From assembly GCA_016098155.1 (NCBI GenBank), contig JAAAJB010000048.1:34363-98362 (forward strand): a stretch of DNA of 64,000 nucleotides, in the 5' to 3' direction. This DNA is from Actinomortierella ambigua. Lineage: Eukaryota; Mortierellomycota; Mortierellomycetes; Mortierellales; Mortierellaceae. A model generated the notes under the pieces. That model ran no database searches. It had not been told where the DNA came from and was given only the letters and a program-made list of their open reading frames with translations. A program made the translations under genes and the position numbers. This document shows, in pieces, positions 11,222 through 20,059 of this stretch (positions are counted from its first letter, which is position 1; the number at the start of each line of letters is the position of its first letter).

Positions 11222-11980
11222 ATGCTTCGTGCTTCCACCGACAACACCCTCTCCTTGGCAGCCAAGGACTCGACGTACACCTTCACTTACTTCAACTTTC
11301 ACGGTCATGGAGGATGCACACGCGCTCTTCTCTGCTACTCTGGCGCGTCATGGGAAGCCAAGGTCCAGGGGTTTGAGGACTGGCTTGCAGTCAAGCCGAC
11401 GCTTCCTTTTGGTACATTGCCTCTATTGACGGAGAAGACGGCCAGTGGCGAGGAGATCCACATTGCCGAGTCTGTTGCTATGGAGCGGTACTTGGCCAAA
11501 AAGTACGGTCTGGCTGGTTCGACGCTCTGGGAGAAGACCCTGGTCGACATGTTTTACAACCAAGCTGCCTTCCTCAACCTCAAGTTTGTCGAGAAGGTCA
11601 TCTTTCCAGTCCCGGAAGAGTCGCGCGGAAAGTCCTTTGAAGACTTTATTCAAAACACATTGCCTACCTGGGTCAACAATTGCGAGCAGCATCTGGCCAG
11701 GAACGGCAACAAGGGCTGCTTCGTCGGTGACAACGTCACCCTGGCCGACATCAAGACGAGCGCCGTCCTTGATATCATGATCTCGCTCAAGGCCTCCCAG
11801 TTGTTCCTCAACCCCGACAAGACCCCTTGCCTCTTTGCCCTCAAGAAGCGTGTCGATACTCATCCATCCTATGCACTCTACCGCAAGTCGGAGGGCTACA
11901 AGGCCGTCGATGCTCAAAGCCAGGCTGCTGCCTCTGGCATCCTTGAGCTGGATTTTGCCAAATCCCATATTTTCGCTTAA
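11222..11980 (+). CDS. Glutathione S-transferase, sigma-like, intronless
   Basis: The only ATG in frame at the N-terminus gives 252 residues; the frame opens earlier at a TTG that is not a start. The N-terminal thioredoxin-like half contains YFNFHGHGGCTRALLCY, then LPFGTLPLLTE with the cis-Pro of the glutathione site, and IAESVAMERYLAKKYGL, where the ES pair normally binds the gamma-glutamyl group. The C-terminal helical half includes DNVTLADIKTSAVLDIM, the usual GST C-domain N-cap motif (S/T-x-x-D). The enzyme conjugates or reduces substrates with glutathione in the cytosol. A paralogue with the same order, including PRALLCF, LPFNTLPNL and ESAAMERYLGKKFGL, lies at 49162-50132 but has two introns. 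The start agrees with the start of that paralogue. Confidence 0.88.
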   Translation: MLRASTDNTLSLAAKDSTYTFTYFNFHGHGGCTRALLCYSGASWEAKVQGFEDWLAVKPTLPFGTLPLLTEKTASGEEIHIAESVAMERYLAKKYGLAGSTLWEKTLVDMFYNQAAFLNLKFVEKVIFPVPEESRGKSFEDFIQNTLPTWVNNCEQHLARNGNKGCFVGDNVTLADIKTSAVLDIMISLKASQLFLNPDKTPCLFALKKRVDTHPSYALYRKSEGYKAVDAQSQAAASGILELDFAKSHIFA

Positions 11981-12472
11981 TGAGATTTGTGTCTCTATGA
12001 AAAATCACGCCGCTTTATCTAAACCCCTTCCCTTCACCATTCGAGAGAGCCTTTTTTTTTGAATGTAAACACTGCGCTGGAGGCTGGAGGCCAACAGCCG
12101 CTGTAGCCCCACCACATTTGGAAAGTCTCGTCGTAATTCGTGTCGTTTTTATTCTTGTTTAATCTGCTGGATGGTAAACAAAGAATGCCAGCGTGAGAAC
12201 AATGCGATTGTACAGTCAAGCGTGGGTAGGTGGAGAAGGCTGACGAACGGTCTAGTACAGCCAACTCTGTACCTGGAAGAGAAAATACCTTGTCCTCGTG
12301 GGCACTACGCGTGGCCGTTGGACATTAGCTTTGGAGGGGTAGCCATGTATGCATATGTATGAACAACGACATTTCCTACATGTCATCACTTTTGTTCTCA
12401 CTTCATTCCAAGCAAACAGAAATTCCACTGGGCCACCTTCATCTTTTTAAGCTCACAAGAGGGGGATTGTTT
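11981..12472. other. Convergent 3' spacer
   Basis: Holds the 3' UTRs of the GST (+) and the Sel1 kinase (-). No coding potential of note; T-run at 12051-12060. Confidence 0.6.
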
Positions 12473-15400
12473 CTATGTACCTTTGTCTTTTTGGTCGAGA
12501 ATAAACATCGCTCTCATGAGGGTCTTGGCTTCAGCACTTCCCTGGCGAGCGGCCTTGCGGTACCAAATGAAGGCGACGTGGTTGCACTGCTCTACACCGC
12601 AACCACGATGATACATTGCTCCGAGAAGGGTCTGAGCTTCGGCATTTCCTTGGATCGCGGCCTTTTCATACCAAGCAACAGCCTGAGTTTCGTCCTGCTC
12701 GACCCCACGACCATGCTGGTACATGATTCCAAGGCTCACCTGTGCAATGTCGTTCCCTTGCTCAGCGGCCTTGCGGTACCATAACGCAGCATCGGCCTCG
12801 CTGCTTTCAACACCTCGGCCACACTCGAGCGCCATACCAAGACGGAGCTCGGCGACGGCGTTCCCTTGTTCGGCCGCCTTGCGATACCATGCAACAGCCT
12901 CGCGATCGCTCCGTTTGACACCGCGGCCAGATTGATAGATCTCGCCCATTAGCACCTGTGCCTGGGCGCTTCCATGGTGGGCGGCCTTACGGTACCAAAC
13001 AAATGCCGCCTGAATGCTCTGTTTGACCCCACGACCCTGTTGGTACATCTCCCCCATGTGTAACTCTGCCTCGGCATTGCCTTGCTCCACGGCCTTCCGG
13101 TACCATAAAATGGCGTCGCGATCGCTCTGCTGGACACCACGACCGTCTTGATACATCTCTCCAAGAAGCATCTGTGCTTCGGCATTTCCTTGCTCAGCCG
13201 ACCTGCGGTACCAAGCAACAGCATCGCCGTCGCTCTGCTCAACACCCCTACCATGATGGTACATCATGCCGAGCAAGGTCTGTGCCTCGGCATCGCCTTG
13301 TTCAGCGGCCTTGTGGTACCACGCCACAGCCTCGGCATCACTCTTATGAATACCTCGACCGCACTCGAGTGCGATCCCCAGGCGGACCTCGGCCATCGGA
13401 TTGCCTTGATTGGCGGCCTTGTGGTACCAGGCAACAGCCTCGGCCTCGCTCTGGTCGACGCCATACCCATTCTCGTAGAGCATACCCAGGAGAAACTGAC
13501 CCATGGCGTTGCCCTGTTCAGCTGCTTTAGTCGTCCAAGTTAGTGCTTGGTGCTCACTCCGCTCGACGCCGCGGCCATCGGTGTACATCCGCGCCAAACA
13601 GACTTGGGCATCAGCATTCCCCAGCTCCGCCGCGCTTCGAAGCCACCGGACGGCCTCGATATCATCCTTCTTCACCCCACGTCCGAGTGAATAAGCCATC
13701 CCCAACCGGAGCTGAGCATCCGAGTCACCTTGCTCAGCAGCCTTGCGGTACCAATCGACAGCCACGGCATCGCTCTGGGCCACACCGCGACCCAGCGCAT
13801 ACATGACGCCCAGATGGAGCTGTGTCACGGGGTCACCCTGGCGAGCGGCCCTGAGGAACCAAGAGACGGCCTCGACATCATCGCGTTCGACACCACATCC
13901 ACTCTTGTACATGGAGCCCAAGTGCAGCTGGGCCGGCGCATGGCCGGCCTCGGCTGCACAACGGTACCACATCGCGGCCTTTTCCTCGTCGCGTTCGACA
14001 CCACGTCCGCTCCTGTACAACGACCCAAGTCCAAACTGGGCCTGGACGATCCCTTGATCGGCCGCGCGCCGGAACCAGACCGCAGCCTCGAGATCGCTCT
14101 GGTGCTCTACCCCCTGAGCCCGCGATAACATCAGCCCCGTGTTGAACTGTGCCTCGGCGAGCCCTTGTTCGGCCGCCCGTCGGAACCAGGCAAAGGCCTC
14201 GACGTCGCTCGGCTTGACAGAACCTTTTCCTCGTTGGCAATAGAGCCCATACCGTAGCTGGGCTTTGGCGTTCCCGCGCTCGGCTGCCCTGCGGTACCAG
14301 ATCGCGGCCTCGGTTTCGTTGTGGTTGCCTGGTTGTTGTTGTTGTGGTGGTTGATCATCATGAAGTGTTCCACGCTCATACATCTCGCCGAGGCGAAGTT
14401 GCGCTGTCGCATGGCCTTGCTCAGCTGCCTTGCGGTACCACAAAGGAGCATCATTAGTGATGGTGTCTGTGGTGGTCCTAAGACCACGATCACATAGCCA
14501 GCCTAGAAACAGTTGAGCGTCAGCGTTGCCTTGGCTGGCTGCTTTCCGGAGATAGGACAAGACATCATCGTTCTCGTCCAATTTCCATGGTCGTTGTGGC
14601 TGCTTCTGCTTCTGCTGCTTCTGCTGCTGCTTCTGCTGCTGTTGCTGCTGCTGCTGATACTGTGCCATCAACTCATCGCCCAACAGGTCATCGACGATCG
14701 TCAACCGGTCCAAGCCATCATCGAGCTGACAATCTGCAACACGGTCCCGGATCGACTGGCACATGATCGAGTCAAACGACAGAAAACTCCTCATCATCTC
14801 CTGGGGCTCTTCCACAATCGGGTCAGCGACCAGCACGACCTCGCGCGCCTGTGGACGTACGCTTGGGTTATCATGCCAACACCGCTCGACCCAGTCCCGA
14901 TAGTCCGGCGGCGTATCCTCGGGCAACACCTCTCGCTTCCCACTCTTGACAAGCGCAACAATGACCGAGTTGTCCCTATGATCATCAAAGGGCTCGGCCC
15001 GGTTGGCGGCCATGGCCCACATGACCAGACCCAACGCATAGACATCCGACTTGACCGAGTACCTCGGTCGCACATCGGCCACCTCGGGCGCCACCCACCG
15101 GACCGTGCCCTGAAAGACGTCCGCCGTGCCCGAGGAGGAGGAGGCGGCGGTGGCGGTGGCGGTCTTGACTTTTGCCAATCCGAAATCACAGAGCTTGGCC
15201 TCCATAAAGCGGGTGAGCAACACATTGGCCGTCTTGAGGTCACGATGGAGGATTTCCATCCGATGGATATACTCTAGCCCACGGGCGACCTCGTGGCCGA
15301 TCCGCATCTTGGTCGGCCAGTCGGCGACCTCGCCCCGCTGGATGGCGCTCGCCAGACTGCCCTTCTCGGCCAGGTCCATCAGGATATAGGTGCGGCCCTC

Positions 15401-15718
15401 GTACTCAAAGGTGCCGTAGTATTGGATGATGTGGCGGTACCGCAGTCGTCGCAGGATCTCAATCTCCTGTTGCACCGCAGCTTCGCTGATCGCCGAGTGC
15501 GACGCAAAGATTTGCTTGGCCGCGCACGGTCGACCCTCGCGTTGCGCTTGAAAGACATTGCCAAAGCCGCCAGAGCCGATTCGGTGGCCCAGGATGAATG
15601 ATGTCTGATACCCAATAGAGGTAGTAGAGAAGGGGGGGAGGGATACAGTTAAAAGGGATGAGCTTTGGTTATTCTGTACAACCAGTTTTTTTTTCTCATG
15701 TGATCTACCCATTACCAT
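12473..15718 (-). CDS. Ser/Thr protein kinase (TKL-like) fused to 19 Sel1 repeats
   Basis: The open frame is 1081 codons. The kinase domain spans about residues 42-300 and has every catalytic mark: Gly loop GSGGFGNVF, Lys68 in CAAK, Glu85, HRD at 158-160 in HRDLKTANVLL, DFG at 178-180, APE at 210-212. A poly-Gln/Lys linker near 370-385 follows, then 19 Sel1-like repeats of 36 residues (last one partial), each with W-Y-R-K-A-A-E-Q-G and L-G-x-M-Y-x-x-G-R-G-V cores. Sel1 arrays bind partner proteins, so this is likely a scaffolded signalling kinase. The first 37 codons after the ATG look intronic (GTAATG donor, C/T-rich tract, TATCAG acceptor at 15605). Removing that 111-nt stretch leaves an ATG-only first exon at 15716-15718 joined to TSFILGHRIGSG and a 1044-residue protein, which I prefer. 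Confidence 0.88.
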   Translation of the reverse strand: MVMGRSHEKKKLVVQNNQSSSLLTVSLPPFSTTSIGYQTSFILGHRIGSGGFGNVFQAQREGRPCAAKQIFASHSAISEAAVQQEIEILRRLRYRHIIQYYGTFEYEGRTYILMDLAEKGSLASAIQRGEVADWPTKMRIGHEVARGLEYIHRMEILHRDLKTANVLLTRFMEAKLCDFGLAKVKTATATAASSSSGTADVFQGTVRWVAPEVADVRPRYSVKSDVYALGLVMWAMAANRAEPFDDHRDNSVIVALVKSGKREVLPEDTPPDYRDWVERCWHDNPSVRPQAREVVLVADPIVEEPQEMMRSFLSFDSIMCQSIRDRVADCQLDDGLDRLTIVDDLLGDELMAQYQQQQQQQQKQQQKQQKQKQPQRPWKLDENDDVLSYLRKAASQGNADAQLFLGWLCDRGLRTTTDTITNDAPLWYRKAAEQGHATAQLRLGEMYERGTLHDDQPPQQQQPGNHNETEAAIWYRRAAERGNAKAQLRYGLYCQRGKGSVKPSDVEAFAWFRRAAEQGLAEAQFNTGLMLSRAQGVEHQSDLEAAVWFRRAADQGIVQAQFGLGSLYRSGRGVERDEEKAAMWYRCAAEAGHAPAQLHLGSMYKSGCGVERDDVEAVSWFLRAARQGDPVTQLHLGVMYALGRGVAQSDAVAVDWYRKAAEQGDSDAQLRLGMAYSLGRGVKKDDIEAVRWLRSAAELGNADAQVCLARMYTDGRGVERSEHQALTWTTKAAEQGNAMGQFLLGMLYENGYGVDQSEAEAVAWYHKAANQGNPMAEVRLGIALECGRGIHKSDAEAVAWYHKAAEQGDAEAQTLLGMMYHHGRGVEQSDGDAVAWYRRSAEQGNAEAQMLLGEMYQDGRGVQQSDRDAILWYRKAVEQGNAEAELHMGEMYQQGRGVKQSIQAAFVWYRKAAHHGSAQAQVLMGEIYQSGRGVKRSDREAVAWYRKAAEQGNAVAELRLGMALECGRGVESSEADAALWYRKAAEQGNDIAQVSLGIMYQHGRGVEQDETQAVAWYEKAAIQGNAEAQTLLGAMYHRGCGVEQCNHVAFIWYRKAARQGSAEAKTLMRAMFILDQKDKGT
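12480..14530 (-). repeat. Tandem 108-bp coding repeats (Sel1 array)
   Basis: Each 36-residue Sel1 unit corresponds to about 108 bases, repeated head to tail inside the kinase gene. Neighbouring units differ at many codons, so the array is old, but blocks such as GCGGCCTTGCGGTACCA recur almost exactly on the plus strand. Confidence 0.85.
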
Positions 15719-16303
15719 TCACTGAAAAGAGAACTATCGATGGAGAGGGGGAGGGGCAATGAGGTGGATGGGGGTGAGGAAATGAGATGGTTTGATGGCA
15801 GGGATTAATGAAAGCAAAGCGATGAATGAGCCTTGCCAATGAAAGGTACGGACAAATAGTCAACAAGCCGTCGGAGGGTGAGGATGCACTGCCAAACAGA
15901 GATGGGGGGCCTACACAACCCCCCTGGTGTAACCCTCATCTCTCTCTCTCTCTCGCTTCACACATGGTGTCTTCACGTTGATAGTTGAGAAAATAATGCG
16001 GGCGAAGAAAAAGCTGTGAGCCTCAAGGCATCATTTGTGTCTGGTTGGACAAAAGGGGGGAAGCAACGATTGTACCTTTAAAAATAAAGGGGCCAGAACG
16101 CGGCGTCCATGTTTGGGCCTCGATCAAATTTGGGGTTATCGCAATTAAGCAACAAAAGGGACACGGGTGTGATCAGTGAGCACCGCATGTGAAGTAGGTC
16201 ATTCGTTGCATGAGAAGAGAGAGATAAGAGAGCGAGAGAGAGGAAGAGAGAGAGAGAGAGAGAGACAGAGAGAGAGGAAGGGTGAAAGAGAGAGTGAGAG
16301 AGA

Positions 16304-16347
<44 letters not shown>

Positions 16348-16794
16348 GGGAGAGAGAGAGAGATAAAGAGAGAAGAAAGGATAGTGACGAATCGACGTGT
16401 AACACAGAGTGTATTTTTCGCGCGCTCTTACAGAAAACCTATGACATCATGGGGCCTTTTGATAATCCGGGTCCACAGAATCGCACTAACCATATATGGC
16501 GATTTGGAGGAGTTGAAGATTGGCTGGGCACAGCCTTCTTTCTCACCTTTCAACACCAGGCCCGGTCCTGGCCAATGTGCAATTGCAAGCAAGGGTCGGT
16601 GAGGTAGTGACAAGTACAACGATCATGTTTCGAGAGTGTTCTCGCCTATTCAATTGGGTTGTGCCACCACCACCGTGCCAAGTTTATTTTACCTGGACCC
16701 AGTTCCCCTCCTCTCAGCCCCACTCCACCTTCTCCATATTTATACTCTAAATTTCTTCTGCATAACTCATTCTTTCTTCCCCCATTCGAACCTA
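15719..16794. other. Divergent spacer with long GA tract
   Basis: Upstream region of the Sel1 kinase (-) and the Gln/Pro-rich protein (+). It contains a CT run at 15940-15953 and the long GA tract listed separately. A TATA-like CATATTTATAC lies at 16735-16745, 50 bases before the plus-strand ATG. Confidence 0.6.
16213..16378 (+). repeat. (GA)n microsatellite, imperfect
   Basis: About 165 bases of GAGA units with few interruptions. It gives long stop-free frames on both strands (Arg-Glu and Leu-Ser repeats) that are artefacts. Confidence 0.95.
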
Positions 16795-18282
16795 ATGCAT
16801 TCCGATTACCCATTCTCCATGGACTCTCAGGGTTCAGGCTTTGGACAGTCTCCGTATCCCTCTCAGCAACCGTCGACCCAGTCGTCGACCCAGTCGTCGC
16901 CATTTGTGCCACAGCAGCAGCAGCAGCAGCAGCAGTATCAACAGCAGCAGTATCAACAGCAGCAGTATCAACAACCACCGTATCAACAGCAACAGCAACA
17001 TCAACATGGGCAGTACATCCTACTCCACATGGATGTCGATGGCACTGTGGCGTCCACAACGGTCAATAACATGGCCGAGCTAGCACCACAGCCACCACCG
17101 TTTTGGCCACAGTCGCTCTCATCGCCGCGACGGCCTCCTTCCATCAAACGGCCCGGAAGTGGGCTCTCGCTCTCGCTCTCCTTCACATCCTCCAACGGCA
17201 GCGGACGTGGCCACAGTCCCAGTAGCGGCAGTGGAGCCGACAACAACAACAACAACAACGACGACGACCAAGAGCCCCTGATGGACGAGTTTCTGTTTGA
17301 CAACATTTGCGCCGATTTCGAAGAGATTGTCATCGACGACCTGTACCAGTCGGTGTCCGTCAGTCTGGGTGTAGAGTACCTGTCTGATGCCAGCCATATC
17401 CTCGTCCCTCTGCCCATCATCCAAGGAGCCGTCGTCAGCGCCTCCATGCGTCCGTTTGTCTCCATGGCCGTCAAAATGGATCGGCCAAAGGGGGTCTCGG
17501 ATGATCTCTCCATACAGCAGCAGCAACAGCAACAGCAACAACAGCAACGCCAAAAACAATATGATCAACATATGCTACAACTACCACAATTCCTACTGCC
17601 GCCACCACCACCACTACCACGACCACCACCACCTCCTCTACAACAACAACAACATCATCCATCACAACCTACTCTGGACGAGTCCTCTCCATTCTTCTAC
17701 ACCACCCTGGACGACGCCGATCAATTCAACCTCGATTCTTTCCCGTTCCCCTCGTCTCCATCCTCGTCTCTGTACTCCTCCTCCGCCGCCTCGTCCTCCA
17801 TCTCTCCAGCCTACCCAATGTACCAGCCCAGGAACGTACATTTCCTCTACATGGCCGCCTGCCCACAGACCTACCTCTCCCTGCATGCCGTCCGAGCGCT
17901 CATGGGCGGTGATGAGAATACGTTGTACCAACAGGACATGCCGTTCATTCCTCCACCTCAACCACCACCCCCTTCTCGTTGTCGTCGTCGTCGTCATCGT
18001 CGTCGTCAAGACCATGACGACAACGATGGTGACGACGACGACGACGACGACAACGATGGCCTTTCCTCCACCTCGACTCCTCCGCCACCACCTTTTTTCT
18101 CGGATCCAGCTCCCATCCCGCTGATCATCAATGGATATCCCGTCCAAGCCTACCTGTCCCCAGCCGAATCCCACTTTTCGCATCTGAATATCCTCGGCCA
18201 GTCCTTTTTACGCGCCACGGGCGCCTCGGTGATCATGGCGGCTGGGAACCAACCTCTACCCGTCTTTTCGTTTCCGATATGA
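16795..18282 (+). CDS. Gln/Pro-rich low-complexity protein with retropepsin-like C-terminal segment
   Basis: ATG of MHSDYPFSMDSQGSGFG is chosen; the frame opens earlier at a GTG with no ATG. Length 495. N-terminal QQQYQQQQ tracts (CAG/CAA repeats), a second Gln run near residue 245, Pro runs, and a basic RRRRHRRRQ then Asp-rich stretch near 400-420. Between these lie more ordered segments: YILLHMDVDGTVAST, VSVSLGVEYLSDAS followed by ILVPLPIIQGAVV, and IPLIINGYPVQAYLSPAESHFSHL then NILGQSFLRATGASVIM. The last group has the spacing of a retropepsin-like fold (hydrophobic strand, flap-like turn, ILG before a final helix), but the catalytic Asp-Ser/Thr-Gly is absent, so it could be a degenerate or domesticated domain. 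Function unknown. AATAAA lies at 18361-18366. Confidence 0.62.
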   Translation: MHSDYPFSMDSQGSGFGQSPYPSQQPSTQSSTQSSPFVPQQQQQQQQYQQQQYQQQQYQQPPYQQQQQHQHGQYILLHMDVDGTVASTTVNNMAELAPQPPPFWPQSLSSPRRPPSIKRPGSGLSLSLSFTSSNGSGRGHSPSSGSGADNNNNNNDDDQEPLMDEFLFDNICADFEEIVIDDLYQSVSVSLGVEYLSDASHILVPLPIIQGAVVSASMRPFVSMAVKMDRPKGVSDDLSIQQQQQQQQQQQRQKQYDQHMLQLPQFLLPPPPPLPRPPPPPLQQQQHHPSQPTLDESSPFFYTTLDDADQFNLDSFPFPSSPSSSLYSSSAASSSISPAYPMYQPRNVHFLYMAACPQTYLSLHAVRALMGGDENTLYQQDMPFIPPPQPPPPSRCRRRRHRRRQDHDDNDGDDDDDDDNDGLSSTSTPPPPPFFSDPAPIPLIINGYPVQAYLSPAESHFSHLNILGQSFLRATGASVIMAAGNQPLPVFSFPI

Positions 18283-19219
18283 GAGGACGGAGGGGGAGGG
18301 GGGGGGGAAAAAGAGAGAACCAAAAAGAAATATCCTAAAACAAAAAAAAAATAGTTTTATAATAAAATACTTGTATACTAGGAAGTACGTAGTAGCAGGG
18401 TCAAAAAATGAATGAAAAAAAATATATAAATGCACACATGAGAAAAACGTCATAGTTCAAGGTCGAAAGTTCAGCACAGACCTTCTCTTGCCCCTCCCCC
18501 CCACCCCCACCAATCATCAACGGCCTGACCAGCAGAAGAGGAAGAAAGAGTGAAGTCGGGTATGAACCTTCCCATGCGAGGATGTAGGGGTTGCATGGTC
18601 AGGAGGAAGAAGTGACATAGGGGGGGGGGGCAAAGCCTTTACTGTCCACCGCCCCCCCCCCCCCACAATTTGCTTGACTCGAGCCCCGACCACCCCTCAC
18701 ACCTCTCCTAGGCCAGGAGTCCTCGCCTTCTTCATCATCATCATCGTCGTCGTCATCTTTGTCGTCATTGTCTCTTGCCTCTATTGAGGGGACGAGGAGG
18801 AGGAGGGAGGATTTTTGTTGGATCGCAGTAGTGGCGCGATGGGTTTCAGCGACAGAGAAAAAAAGGCACAGAGAACTATTTTTACATAGACACACGCATA
18901 CATGAGGAAAGGGTCCTTACGACGATGTTATGGTACATTAGAAATTAAAGCAAGCAAAAAAGCATGAAAAGAAAAACACAAAGCAGAAAAAAAAAGTGAC
19001 TAAGCTGTAAACAAAGCGAGCAAAGAAGAAAAAAAGAGTGCATGCGTGCAGAGGAAGCGGATCATTGCTCCATCACCCGCCTCATAAGGGCTCAGCCTCC
19101 ACAGCATGATGGTATGTCGATCGCCAAAAAAATAGCATGTTTTTTTGGTGTGTGTTGTGTTGTGTGTGTTGTGCGTGTGCGTGTTGTGCGTCTGTTTGGG
19201 ACCAGATGATCTCCCCCCT
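18283..19219. other. Convergent 3' spacer
   Basis: Between the Gln/Pro-rich gene (+) and the SET3-like gene (-). Contains C-runs near 18648-18664, an ATC/GTC repeat near 18732-18757 and a GT-rich stretch at 19146-19190. No gene supported. Confidence 0.6.
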
Positions 19220-20028
19220 TTAATTGCCTGCACCGGGCTCGTCTTGTCCGTGACCAAAGTAGTGCTCGCTCGGTCGTCGGTTGAACCCTGGAGGTGGTGG
19301 GCCCGTCGGTGTCGGGGGTCCGCCGCTTCCGCGGAGGGGTCCTGGCCCGCCACTTCCAGCAATGGGTCCATACATGATGGATCCAGGATTCAAGCTGCCA
19401 CTATTTCCAGCTCCAGCTCCAGTTCCAGCTCCAGGTCCTCCAGGTCCCCCAGGTCCTCCAGCTCCAGGCGTGGAGCCATAAGCCCCAGCTCCTCCTGGAT
19501 GTGGCGGTCCAAAATATTCTCGGCGTTCGTATCGGTAATCACGTCGGTCACGATCCCGTTCTCGGTCGCGATCCCGTTCGCGATCACGGTCCCGATCTCG
19601 ATCTCGGTCACGGTCACGGTCACGATCTCGATCTCGATCCCGCTCTCGATCGCGATCCCGGTCCCGCTCTCGATCCCATTCTCGATCCCGTTCTCGATCC
19701 CGTTCGCGCTCGCGTTCGCGTTCTCGCTCCACCCGATCTCGTTCACGGTCACGATGGTCTCGCATCTCCCGAAGGTCGCGTTCCCGGTCGCGCAGATGCT
19801 CGCGCTCTCGCTCGCGCAGGTCCCGATAATCGCGCATCGGCTCCCCACGACCATCATACTCTCGCATCATCATCATCATCATCTCCCGCTCCCGATCACG
19901 ATACTGCGGTTGCTGTTGCTGTTGTTGCTGTTGCTGTTGTTGTTGTTGCAGATGCTGTTGCTGCAGCTGTAGCTGTAGCTGCAACTGTTGCTGTAGTGGC
20001 GTTAGTCCTGGTGGATGCGGCGACTGCG

Positions 20029-20059
<31 letters not shown>

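Noticed and set aside
12973..14493. Overlapping 60-130 codon frames with repeated motifs in the Sel1 array
   Set aside because: All repeat at 108 bases because they are shifted readings of the Sel1 units.
16636..16794. 53-residue hydrophobic N-terminus of the Gln/Pro-rich protein
   Set aside because: Begins with GTG and crosses a TATA-like element; first ATG is at 16795.
16775..16850. tRNA-like GGTTCGAAT on the minus strand
   Set aside because: Flanking bases do not form a T-stem or acceptor stem.
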